Part shown: positions 1-6,779 of the stretch, one piece after another | Numbering within the stretch: the stretch's first letter is position 1 | Layout of the letters: each line of letters opens with the position of its first letter | Assembly: GCA_031178305.1 (NCBI GenBank) | Contig: JAPSJG010000069.1 | Location: 1-11,698 of the forward strand | Reading direction: 5' to 3' | DNA length: 11,698 bases | DNA from: Sinorhizobium sp. | GTDB taxonomy: Bacteria > Pseudomonadota > Alphaproteobacteria > Rhizobiales > Rhizobiaceae | Translations under genes and position numbers: made by a program | The notes under the pieces: model-generated | What the model was told of the DNA's origin: nothing | The model's input: only the letters and a program-made list of their open reading frames with translations | Databases searched by the model: none

Positions 1-1215
1 AAAATCTTCATCTCCGCAGGCGAACACGACATGTCGGAGAACATCATCCATCTGGTGCTGGCGCGAATCGAGGGCGCTCCGGAAGGCGTCAAGGGCATCT
101 CGCTCTTCATCGTACCGAAGTTCAAGCTGAACGAGGACGGCGAGCCCGGTGAGCGCAATGGTGTGTCCTGCGGCGCGATCGAGCACAAGATGGGCATTCA
201 CGGGAACGCCACCTGTGTCATGAACTACGACGACGCCACCGGTTATCTGATCGGCATGGAAAACAAGGGCCTCAATGCCATGTTCGTGATGATGAACGAG
301 GCCCGCCTCGGCGTCGGCATGCAGGGGCTTTCGATCGCCGAAATCGCCTATCAGAATGCCGTCAACTACGCCCGCGAACGCCTGCAAGGCCGCTCCCTCT
401 CCGGCGCCAAGGCGCCGGAGAAGAAGGCCGATCCTATTATCGTCCATCCCGACATTCGCCGAACGCTGATGACAATCAAGGCCTTCAACGAAGCCGGCCG
501 CGCCTTCACGCTCTGGACGGCGCTGAAGTCCGACATTTCCCATCGTTCCGACAATGAGGCGGAACGCCAGGCCGCCGACGATATCCTCGGCCTGATGACG
601 CCGATCCTCAAGGGCGTCATGACCGACAAAGGTTTTGAGCATGCGGTCATGGCGCAGCAGGTCTTCGGCGGCCATGGCTATATCGAAGAGCACGGCATGA
701 GCCAGTACGTGCGCGACGCCCGTATCTCCATGATCTATGAAGGGGCGAACGGTATCCAGGCGCTCGACCTTGTGGGCCGCAAGCTCGCCATGAACGGCGG
801 CCGCGCGGTTATGGCCATGTTCAAGGAAATCGGCGATTTCTGCGAGGAGAACCGCGATGACGAAAGGCTCTCCGGCTACACCAAGGCCTTGAAGAAGGGG
901 CTCAACGACCTGCGGGGGGCAACCATGTGGTTCATGCAGAATGCCATGGCCAAGCCCGACAATGCCGGCGCCGGCTCGACCGACTATATGCACCTCTTCG
1001 GCCTGGTCGTCCTTGGTTACATGTGGGCAAAGATCGCGAAGACGGCAGAGGAGAAGCTCGCCGCAGGCGAGAGCGACAATGCCGCTTATCTCAGGAGCAA
1101 GCTGATCACGGCGAGGTTCTTCATGGAACGCATCCTGCCGGAAACGGCGCTTCGCAAGGCCCGTATCGAAACCGGCGCCGACACGATGATGGCTCTGGAC
1201 GCCGCCGCATTCTGA
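1..1215 (+). CDS. Acyl-CoA dehydrogenase, C-terminal part (5' truncated by window edge)
   Basis: It catalyses the first, FAD-dependent step of fatty-acid beta-oxidation, making trans-2-enoyl-CoA. The reading frame is open from base 1, upstream of the first ATG at 31, so the gene begins outside the window. 404 residues are visible, and relatives of this long type (DmdC-like, with an extra C-terminal domain) are usually near 600, so roughly 190 N-terminal residues are missing. The fragment opens in the middle beta domain (KIFISAGEHD, GISLFIVPKF). It continues into the helical C-terminal domain, where the family signature IYEGANGIQ carries the probable catalytic base, a Glu encoded at 739-741. 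The last ~120 residues match the extra C-terminal domain of this subfamily. It ends 110 bp before fadA on the same strand and is probably co-transcribed with it. Substrate chain length cannot be read from the sequence, so no gene symbol is given. Confidence 0.93.
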   Translation, partial: KIFISAGEHDMSENIIHLVLARIEGAPEGVKGISLFIVPKFKLNEDGEPGERNGVSCGAIEHKMGIHGNATCVMNYDDATGYLIGMENKGLNAMFVMMNEARLGVGMQGLSIAEIAYQNAVNYARERLQGRSLSGAKAPEKKADPIIVHPDIRRTLMTIKAFNEAGRAFTLWTALKSDISHRSDNEAERQAADDILGLMTPILKGVMTDKGFEHAVMAQQVFGGHGYIEEHGMSQYVRDARISMIYEGANGIQALDLVGRKLAMNGGRAVMAMFKEIGDFCEENRDDERLSGYTKALKKGLNDLRGATMWFMQNAMAKPDNAGAGSTDYMHLFGLVVLGYMWAKIAKTAEEKLAAGESDNAAYLRSKLITARFFMERILPETALRKARIETGADTMMALDAAAF

Positions 1216-1325
1216 TTTCAAGCTGGAGTTGGATGAGGAAAAATTCTGCCGCGGTTTTCAGCCCGCGTCCCGGTCCAATATTTATATGCCGGCGCCAGGA
1301 GTGCCGCCCAAAGGGAGATCAAGAG

Positions 1326-2534
1326 ATGACGAAAGTCTTCGTATACGACCATGTGCGCACGCCGCGCGGCCGTGGCAAGAAGGACGGGGCCCTTCATGAG
1401 GTGCCTTCCGTGCGCCTTGCAACCAAGGTGCTCGAGGCCGTGCGCGACCGCAACGGGCTCGATACCGCCACCGTCGACGACATCATCATGGGCTGCGTCG
1501 ATCCGGTGATGGACGCGGGCGCGGTGATCCCGAAGGCCGCAGCCTTCGAGGCCGGCTACTCGAAGCGAGCGCCGGGTATGCAGATTTCCCGCTTCTGCGC
1601 CTCGGGTCTCGACGCGGTCAATTTCGGCTCCGCCAAGATCGCCCAAGGGGCGGACGAAATCGTCATCGCCGGGGGCGTCGAGTCGATGTCGCGCGTGGGT
1701 CTCGGCATGTCCGGCGGCGCCTGGTTCATGGATCCCTCCGTCAACCTGCCGGCCTATTTCATGCCGCAGGGCGTCTCGGCCGACCTGATCGCCACGAAAT
1801 ACGGCTTCTCCCGCGATGATGTCGACGCCTACGCTGTCGAGAGTCAGAAGCGCGCGGCACATGCCTGGGACAACGGCTACTTCAAGGACTCGGTCGTCCC
1901 CGTCAAGGACCAGAACGGCCTGACCATTCTCGACCGCGACGAGCATATGCGCCCCGGCACCGACATGCAGGCGCTCGCCTCGCTCAATCCGTCCTTTCAG
2001 ATGCCCGGCGAGATGGGCGGCTTTGAGGCCGTCGCCATCCAGGCGCATCCGGAAATCGAGCGGATCAATTACGTCCACCACGCTGGCAATTCCTCCGGCA
2101 TAGTCGATGGCGCCGCGGCGGTGTTGCTCGGCTCGAAGGCCGGTGGCGAATCCATGGGGCTCAAACCGCGTGCCCGCATCCGCGCATTCGCCAATATTGG
2201 CTCCGATCCGGCGCTGATGCTGACCGGTCCGGTGGACGTGACCGAAAAGCTCCTGAAGCGCGCCGACATGGAGCTGTCCGACATCGATCTCTTCGAACTC
2301 AACGAGGCCTTTGCGGCCGTCGTTCTGCGCTATATGCAAGCCTTCGACATTCCGCACGACCAGATCAACGTCAATGGCGGCGCGATCGCCATGGGCCATC
2401 CGCTCGGCGCCACCGGCGCGATGATCCTCGGCACGGTGCTGGACGAGCTGGAGCGCCGCGACCTCAACACCGCTCTGGTCACGCTTTGCATCGGCGCCGG
2501 CATGGGTACCGCAACGATCATTGAACGCGTCTGA
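1326..2534 (+). CDS. fadA: Acetyl-CoA C-acyltransferase (3-ketoacyl-CoA thiolase)
   Basis: This 402-residue thiolase cleaves 3-ketoacyl-CoA with CoA to give acetyl-CoA and a shortened acyl-CoA, the last step of beta-oxidation. The catalytic set is complete. The nucleophilic cysteine is Cys91 in SRFCASGLDAV, the histidine is His358 in GGAIAMGHPLGATGA, and the second cysteine is Cys388 in LCIGAGMGTA. The family motif GGVESMSR is also present. Length is normal for the family (about 390-405). ATG 1326 was chosen because aagggag at 1311-1317 gives a good ribosome binding site 8 nt upstream and because MTKVFVYDHVRTPRG is a typical thiolase N-terminus. The frame is open further upstream to 927, but that part overlaps the acyl-CoA dehydrogenase gene. 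fadB follows 21 bp downstream. Thiolases of biosynthetic type are alike, but this operon points to degradation. Confidence 0.95.
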   Translation: MTKVFVYDHVRTPRGRGKKDGALHEVPSVRLATKVLEAVRDRNGLDTATVDDIIMGCVDPVMDAGAVIPKAAAFEAGYSKRAPGMQISRFCASGLDAVNFGSAKIAQGADEIVIAGGVESMSRVGLGMSGGAWFMDPSVNLPAYFMPQGVSADLIATKYGFSRDDVDAYAVESQKRAAHAWDNGYFKDSVVPVKDQNGLTILDRDEHMRPGTDMQALASLNPSFQMPGEMGGFEAVAIQAHPEIERINYVHHAGNSSGIVDGAAAVLLGSKAGGESMGLKPRARIRAFANIGSDPALMLTGPVDVTEKLLKRADMELSDIDLFELNEAFAAVVLRYMQAFDIPHDQINVNGGAIAMGHPLGATGAMILGTVLDELERRDLNTALVTLCIGAGMGTATIIERV

Positions 2535-2555
2535 TCCGATCCCGGGAGAGAAAAT

Positions 2556-4769
2556 ATGTCTTACATGAACTTCAAGATCGAAACCGACGCCGACGGCATC
2601 GCGCTCGTCACCTGGGACATGCCCGAGAAGTCGATGAACGTCATCACCCCGGACGTGATGGAAGAGCTTGACGCTATCATCGACCAAACGGCTGCGGACC
2701 CGGCGATCAAGGGCGTCGTCATCACTTCCGGCAAGCCCTCCTTCTCCGGCGGAGCCGATCTCTCGATGATCAAATCGATGTTCACCCTTCAGGTCGAGGA
2801 GAAAAAGAAGGATCCGGCCCATGCCGCACAGAAGCTCTTCGATCTCGTCGGCCGCCTGAGCAGGCTCTTCCGCAAGCTCGAAACCTGCGGCAAGCCGTGG
2901 GTGTCGGCAATCAACGGCACCTGCATGGGGGGCGCATTCGAGCTGTCGCTCGCCTGCCACGGTCGCGTCGCTTCCAATTCGAAGGCGGTGAAGATCGCGC
3001 TGCCCGAGGTCAAGGTCGGCATCTTTCCCGGCGCGGGCGGTACGCAGCGCGTGCCGCGGCTCACCAATACCCAGGACGCGCTGCAGATGATGACCACCGG
3101 CTCGTCGCTGACCGCCGCGCGCGCCAAGGCCATGGGCCTCGTCCACGAGGCGGTCGATCCGGACAAGCTGATCGACACCGCCAAAGCGATGATCAAGAAT
3201 GGTCTGAAGGCGGTTCAGCCCTGGGACGAGAAGGGCTTCAAGCTTCCAGGCGGCGGCGTCTGGACGCCGGCCTCCGCGCAGCTCTGGCCCGCCGCCTCCG
3301 CCATCCTGCGCCGCGAGACCTACGGCAATTATCCGGGCGCCATTGCCATCCTGAAATGCGTCTATGAGGGCCTGCAGGTTCCCTTCGACACGGCTCTCAA
3401 GATCGAGCAGCGCTACTTCACCGAGGTGTTGCAGACGACTGAAGCCTTCTCGATGATCCGCTCGCTGTTCGTCTCGATGCAGGAGCTTGGCAAGGGCGCG
3501 CGCCGTCCGGCTGGTGTGCCGAGGACGGAGCTGAAGAAGGTCGGCGTCGTCGGCGCCGGCTTCATGGGCGCCTCGATCGCCTATGTCACGGCAGCGGCCG
3601 GAATTCCAGTCACCCTCATCGACCGCGACGTGGAAGCGGCCGAGAAGGGCAAGGCGCATTCGCAGGGGCTGGTCAAGGACTCTGTCGGTAAGGGCCGCCT
3701 GACCAAGGAAGAAGGCGAAGCGCTGCTTTCCCGCATAACGCCGTCGGCCGACTACGGCGAGCTCAAGGATGCAGGTCTCGTCATCGAGGCGGTGTTCGAG
3801 GACCGGCAGGTGAAGAAGGACGTGATCGAGAAGGTGGAGGCGGTGATCGCCGAAGATGCGATCTTCGCATCCAACACTTCGACCCTGCCGATTACCGGCC
3901 TGGCCCAGAATTCGAAGCGGCCGGATCAGTTCATCGGCATCCACTTCTTCTCGCCGGTGGAGAAGATGATGCTGACGGAAGTCATCCTCGGCAAGGAGAC
4001 CGGCGACCGAGCGCTCGCCACGGCTCTCGACTATGTCGCGGCGATCAAGAAGACGCCGATCGTCGTCAACGACACACGCGGCTTTTACGTCAACCGCTGC
4101 GTCTTCCGCTATATCCACGAAGCCTATGACATGCTGATCGAGGGCGTGCCGCCGGCGATGATCGAGAACGCCGCCAAGATGACCGGCATGCCGGTCGGCC
4201 CCCTTTCGCTCAACGACGAGGTCGCGATCGATCTCAGCCAGAAGATCCTGAAGGCGACCGTCGCCGACCTCGGCGAAGACGCCGTCGATCCCAAGCACAT
4301 GGCGCTGATCGACAAGATGGTCGGCGAACTCGACCGCCGCGGGCGCAAAAACGGCAAGGGCTTCTACGAGTATCCGGCAAAACCGGCCAAGAAGTATCTC
4401 TGGCCCGGCTTGAAGGAACTCTATCCGCAGAAGGATGCCGCCAAGATCGATGTCGAGGTGCTGAAGCAGCGCTTCCTCGTGACGATCGCGCTGGAAGCGG
4501 CCCGCACCATGGAGGAAGGCATCGTAACCGACCCGCGCGAGGCCGACGTGGGCTCCATCCTTGGCTTCGGCTTTGCACCCTATAGCGGCGGTACGCTCTC
4601 CTACATCGACGGCATGGGTGCAAATGCCTTCGTCGAGCTTTGCAAGAAGCTCGCCAAGGATTATGGCGATCACTTCAAACCGACGCCGCTTCTCAAAGAG
4701 ATGGCCGAGAAGGGCGAGACCTTCTATGGGCGGTTCAGTCCCTATGGCAATGCGCAGAAGGCTGCGTAG
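2556..4769 (+). CDS. fadB: Fatty-acid oxidation complex alpha subunit: enoyl-CoA hydratase / 3-hydroxyacyl-CoA dehydrogenase
   Basis: A 737-residue bifunctional enzyme that hydrates trans-2-enoyl-CoA and oxidises the L-3-hydroxyacyl-CoA with NAD+, and likely pairs with the FadA thiolase. The N-terminal crotonase domain (about 1-200) has both catalytic glutamates, Glu129 in GGAFELSLACHG and Glu151 in LPEVKVGIFPGAGG, and the oxyanion-hole segment FSGGADL. The NAD-binding domain starts near residue 328 with VGVVGAGFMGASIA (GxGxxG). The dehydrogenase dyad is His463 in GIHFFSPVEKM and Glu475, twelve residues apart as in E. coli FadB. NDTRGFYVNR leads into the C-terminal 3HCDH domains, ending in GFGFAPYSGGTLSYID. 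The start is supported by gggagag at 2544-2550. Gene order is thiolase then alpha subunit, the reverse of E. coli fadBA. It could equally be called FadJ, since sequence alone does not settle aerobic or anaerobic use. Confidence 0.95.
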   Translation: MSYMNFKIETDADGIALVTWDMPEKSMNVITPDVMEELDAIIDQTAADPAIKGVVITSGKPSFSGGADLSMIKSMFTLQVEEKKKDPAHAAQKLFDLVGRLSRLFRKLETCGKPWVSAINGTCMGGAFELSLACHGRVASNSKAVKIALPEVKVGIFPGAGGTQRVPRLTNTQDALQMMTTGSSLTAARAKAMGLVHEAVDPDKLIDTAKAMIKNGLKAVQPWDEKGFKLPGGGVWTPASAQLWPAASAILRRETYGNYPGAIAILKCVYEGLQVPFDTALKIEQRYFTEVLQTTEAFSMIRSLFVSMQELGKGARRPAGVPRTELKKVGVVGAGFMGASIAYVTAAAGIPVTLIDRDVEAAEKGKAHSQGLVKDSVGKGRLTKEEGEALLSRITPSADYGELKDAGLVIEAVFEDRQVKKDVIEKVEAVIAEDAIFASNTSTLPITGLAQNSKRPDQFIGIHFFSPVEKMMLTEVILGKETGDRALATALDYVAAIKKTPIVVNDTRGFYVNRCVFRYIHEAYDMLIEGVPPAMIENAAKMTGMPVGPLSLNDEVAIDLSQKILKATVADLGEDAVDPKHMALIDKMVGELDRRGRKNGKGFYEYPAKPAKKYLWPGLKELYPQKDAAKIDVEVLKQRFLVTIALEAARTMEEGIVTDPREADVGSILGFGFAPYSGGTLSYIDGMGANAFVELCKKLAKDYGDHFKPTPLLKEMAEKGETFYGRFSPYGNAQKAA

Positions 4770-4781
4770 ACCGCAGCCTTC
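4757..4781 (+). other. Perfect hairpin spanning the fadB stop codon
   Basis: GAAGGCTGCG (4757-4766) and CGCAGCCTTC (4772-4781) form a 10-bp stem with a 5-nt loop, TAGAC, which contains the fadB TAG stop codon. No proper T-run follows, so by itself it is a poor intrinsic terminator. It may protect the mRNA 3' end or assist the terminator that follows 12 nt later. Confidence 0.55.
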
Positions 4782-4793
4782 CCGTTTGAATGC

Positions 4794-4827
4794 AAAGGGC
4801 CGCCCGTCAGCTGCGGCCCTTTTTCTT
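4794..4827 (+). terminator. Intrinsic terminator after fadB
   Basis: AAAGGGCCGC (4794-4803) pairs perfectly with GCGGCCCTTT (4813-4822) around a 9-nt loop, and the 3' arm runs into a T-rich stretch (tttttctt). It ends the beta-oxidation operon. It lies between convergent genes and may also act weakly on the - strand, where the arm is followed by only three T. Confidence 0.85.
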
Positions 4828-4839
4828 GCATGGGAGGAT

Positions 4840-5200
4840 CTACGCAGCCTGGGCCTTTTCGCCGAGTTCCGCCGCCAGGAAGCCGATCAGGTGTTCCCAG
4901 CCGTCGCGGCGATATTCGACCTTGTCGAGCCGGTCCAGAAAGGCAGCCTGTCCGGTGAACACGACGTGTGTGCCGGTCCCCTCGGGCACGAGGTCGACGG
5001 TAGCGATCGAAGCGGAAATCCGCTGATCGCCCTTCGCCATCGTATAGGCCGAGAGATCCGCCGGTTCTCGACGATGTCGAGATAGTTTCGTTGAGATAGA
5101 AGGTCTTGCCGTCCCGGCTGAAACGGCCGCTCTCGCGCCCGCCGACACGGAAGTCGTGGCTATATTCCGCGACCGGCCAGTTCTCTGCCTTTACGGCCAT
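4840..5200 (-). pseudogene. SRPBCC/AHSA1-like protein gene with two frameshifts
   Basis: The - strand carries a START/SRPBCC (AHSA1-like) protein split over three frames. From ATG at 5200, with strong ribosome binding site GGAGGAG just upstream, the first frame reads MAVKAENWPVAEYSHDF to NETI near 5081. A second frame gives LDIVENRRI (5081-5055). A third gives SAYTMAKGDQRISAS and runs to the TAG at 4840-4842, ending GEKAQAA. Joined, these make one plausible protein of about 120 residues with the family's start (RVGGRESGRF) and C-terminal helix (DGWEHLIGFLAAELG). The 361-nt span is not a multiple of three. Lesions lie near 5080 and 5053, each a net -1. The first could be loss of one 4-nt unit from a tandem ATCT, which is inference. 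It is divergent from the HxlR regulator, its likely controller. Real decay and sequencing errors cannot be told apart here. Confidence 0.75.
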
Positions 5201-5261
5201 GATCTTCTCCTCCGCAGTGATCTACCTCCACCGCTTCAGGGTTCGACATCAGCGGATGGCG

Positions 5262-5286
5262 AACTGCTTGCGACTTGGAAGCAGTT
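5262..5286. promoter_or_regulatory. Candidate HxlR operator 1 (25-bp inverted repeat)
   Basis: AACTGCTT (5262-5269) and AAGCAGTT (5279-5286) form a perfect 8-bp inverted repeat with a 9-bp spacer. It lies between the SRPBCC gene and the HxlR gene, and its right arm touches the candidate -35 of the regulator. HxlR proteins bind DNA as dimers at such dyads, but assignment to this regulator is inference. Confidence 0.55.
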
Positions 5287-5313
5287 GCGCCCTAGCTTAA
5301 CTGCTGCAATAAT
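5285..5313 (+). promoter_or_regulatory. Candidate promoter of the HxlR-family gene
   Basis: TTGCGC (5285-5290), a 17-bp spacer and AATAAT (5308-5313) give a sigma70-like promoter with a good -10 and a partial -35. The -35 touches operator 1 and the -10 lies inside operator 2, a layout that fits autorepression. Predicted by eye only. Confidence 0.4.
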
Positions 5314-5323
5314 GCAATCAGTT
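5299..5323. promoter_or_regulatory. Candidate HxlR operator 2 (25-bp inverted repeat)
   Basis: AACTGCT (5299-5305) and ATCAGTT (5317-5323) have the same half-sites, with one change in the right arm, and the same overall size as the repeat at 5262-5286. The centres are 37 bp apart. The outer flanks GCCCTA (5289-5294) and TAGGGC (5324-5329) are also complementary, though off-centre relative to the inner dyad. Confidence 0.55.
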
Positions 5324-5377
5324 TAGGGCATCGTGGGCAGGACGTCCGCGATATCCCCTTCGCCCCTGGAGACCGAT

Positions 5378-5896
5378 ATGCCTGAAGATCACCGCTCTGG
5401 TTGCCCGATCAACCTCTCGCTCGAGGTTTTCGGCGACAAATGGAGCCTTCTGATCATTCGCGACATGATCTTCGGCGGCAAGCGGCACTTCCGCGAGCTC
5501 CTGCGCTCCGAAGAAGGTATCTCCTCAAATATCCTCGCCGACCGCCTGAAAACGCTCATGGAAGTCGGCATGCTGACGAAGAGCGACGATCCCACCCATA
5601 AGCAGAAGGCGATCTACAGTCTGACGGAGATGGCGATCGCGCTGGTGCCAATCATGGCGCATCTCGGCGCCTGGGGACGGCGCTACCTGCCGGTCAGCGA
5701 AGAGCTCAGCATCCGCGCTGAGCTGATGGAGGAAGGCGGGCCAGCCCTCTGGGAGCGTTTCATGGACGAACTCAGGGCCGAGCATCTCGGCGCCGGGTTC
5801 ACCGAGCACGGGGAATCCTCGGTGCGCGAGCGCCTGCAGAAAGCCTATGAAGATGTGCTGGCTCGGAAGGCGAAGGGGCGCAAGGTCGCCGGATAG
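5378..5896 (+). CDS. HxlR-family winged-helix transcriptional regulator
   Basis: A 172-residue cytoplasmic DNA-binding protein. Residues about 9-95 form the HxlR winged helix-turn-helix. It has the conserved Cys9-Pro10 near the N-terminus, GDKWSLLIIRDM, the recognition region GISSNILADRLKTL and the wing KQKAIYSLTEM. The ~75-residue tail after the wing is longer than in minimal HxlR proteins (about 110-130 aa). ATG 5378 is preferred because ggag at 5368-5371 is correctly spaced and the conserved domain begins just after. An in-frame GTG at 5333 has no such support. Many HxlR proteins sense electrophiles, aldehydes or redox change through the conserved cysteine; whether this one does is unknown. 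It is divergent from a broken SRPBCC gene, with two candidate operators in between. It probably represses itself and that gene. Confidence 0.88.
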   Translation: MPEDHRSGCPINLSLEVFGDKWSLLIIRDMIFGGKRHFRELLRSEEGISSNILADRLKTLMEVGMLTKSDDPTHKQKAIYSLTEMAIALVPIMAHLGAWGRRYLPVSEELSIRAELMEEGGPALWERFMDELRAEHLGAGFTEHGESSVRERLQKAYEDVLARKAKGRKVAG

Positions 5897-5914
5897 CACG
5901 TGAACGCCTACAGT

Positions 5915-5938
5915 CGGAAAGGACTATTTTCCTTTCCG
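5915..5938 (+). terminator. Hairpin after the HxlR gene, possible terminator
   Basis: CGGAAAGGA (5915-5923) pairs with TCCTTTCCG (5930-5938) around a 6-nt loop, starting 18 nt after the HxlR stop codon. What follows (tcctttacgg) is only mildly T-rich, so termination would be weak or assisted. Confidence 0.4.
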
Positions 5939-5974
5939 TCCTTTACGGCCCTCCCGCGCTCCGTTACTGTTGAA

Positions 5975-6078
5975 CCTACAGCGCTGCGCGTCATAACTGA
6001 CGCGCAAAAATCGCTGTGGCACTTTGAATTGCTGCATGTCTTATCCACAAAATCCCAGTGGGGACAAAGACATGCAGA
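5975..6078 (+). repeat. RIME-like intergenic repeat, copy 1 (two palindromes)
   Basis: The first palindrome (5976-6019) has outer arms CTACAGCG/CGCTGTGG (one mismatch) and inner arms TGCGCGTCA (5985-5993)/TGACGCGCA (5998-6006). A short linker, ACTTTGAATTG, follows. The second (6032-6077) has arms CTGCATGTCTT/AAGACATGCAG, 11 bp perfect. Layout and words match the repeat at 8937-9029. It resembles rhizobium-specific intergenic mosaic elements (RIME), recognised from memory. It lies 38 bp before the S24 regulator and overlaps no supported gene. Confidence 0.75.
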
Positions 6079-6115
6079 AGGGATGGGCGTCGCTCGCCTT
6101 CCAGGGTGGACCGAC

Positions 6116-6766
6116 ATGCTTTCACATGACAGCATCTGGCGCGCGATCGATGCACTGGCGCAGCGCCATCAGCTTTCGCCATCGGGCTTAGCGCGCCGGT
6201 CCGGGCTTGATCCCACCTCCTTCAACAAATCGAAGCGCAAGTCCCCCGACGGCCGTGACCGCTGGCCCTCGACGGAATCGATCGCCAAGGTCCTGGAAGC
6301 GACCGGCGCCAGCGTCGACCAGTTCCTGGCGCTCCTGCAGCCCGGCGACAGCGTGGCGCCCTCGACGGAGCCGGTTTCCGGCATTCCGTTGATCGGCTTC
6401 GCCCAGGCCGGCACCGGCGGCTACTTCGATGACGGCGGCTTCCCCGCCGGGCAGGGCTGGGACGAGATCGAGTTTCCGGTCGCGCCGCAGAAGAGAGCGG
6501 GGGTGTATGGGCTGGAAGTCCAGGGCGACAGCATGCTGCCGCTTTACCGCGACGGCGATATCCTCATTGTCGACCCAAATGCGCAGGTGCGTCGCGGCGA
6601 TCGGGTCGTCGTCAAAACCCGCGACGGCGAGGTCGTGGCCAAGCTGCTGGCGCGGCAGACGCCGCGCGGCATCGAGCTTCTGTCGCTCAACCCCGACCAT
6701 CCCAATCGCAGTTTCGAGATGAAAGACATCGAATGGATCGCCCGGATTCTCTGGGCCAGCCAGTAG
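6116..6766 (+). CDS. S24 (LexA/CI-like) helix-turn-helix regulator
   Basis: A 216-residue regulator with an N-terminal helix-turn-helix (about 5-72; LSPSGLARRSGLDPTSFN then WPSTESIAKVLEATG) and a C-terminal S24 peptidase domain (about 88-212). The serine-lysine dyad is intact: Ser139 in VQGDSMLPLY and Lys176 in GEVVAKLLAR, 37 residues apart exactly as in LexA Ser119/Lys156. An Ala98-Gly99 pair in IGFAQAGTGG sits where LexA-type proteins are cut, so damage-induced self-cleavage is possible but not shown. ATG 6116 is preferred because gggtgga at 6104-6110 is a well-placed ribosome binding site. ATG 6083 and GTG 5900 are in frame but lack a well-spaced site, and the GTG version would translate through the repeat. 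The SNase-like gene follows after 13 bp. It is not LexA itself, which has a different HTH; its targets are unknown. Confidence 0.85.
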   Translation: MLSHDSIWRAIDALAQRHQLSPSGLARRSGLDPTSFNKSKRKSPDGRDRWPSTESIAKVLEATGASVDQFLALLQPGDSVAPSTEPVSGIPLIGFAQAGTGGYFDDGGFPAGQGWDEIEFPVAPQKRAGVYGLEVQGDSMLPLYRDGDILIVDPNAQVRRGDRVVVKTRDGEVVAKLLARQTPRGIELLSLNPDHPNRSFEMKDIEWIARILWASQ

Positions 6767-6779
6767 GACAGGCCAGCTG

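Noticed and set aside
927..1325. Upstream extension of the fadA frame
   Set aside because: It overlaps the acyl-CoA dehydrogenase gene in another frame and has no family similarity. The ribosome binding site and conserved N-terminus support 1326.
1218..4673. Very long open frame (about 1151 codons) on the - strand opposite fadA and fadB
   Set aside because: It lies wholly antisense to two genes with complete catalytic motifs. Its product is rich in Asp, His, Arg and Gly as expected for the mirror frame of high-GC codons, and shows no known motif.
5333..5377. GTG start for the HxlR gene
   Set aside because: No ribosome binding site is seen there, and it adds 15 residues outside the family domain. 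ATG 5378 has ggag at good spacing.
5900..6115. GTG start giving a 288-residue S24 protein
   Set aside because: The added 72 residues are a translation of the hairpin and the RIME-like repeat. Known S24 regulators of this type start near the helix-turn-helix.
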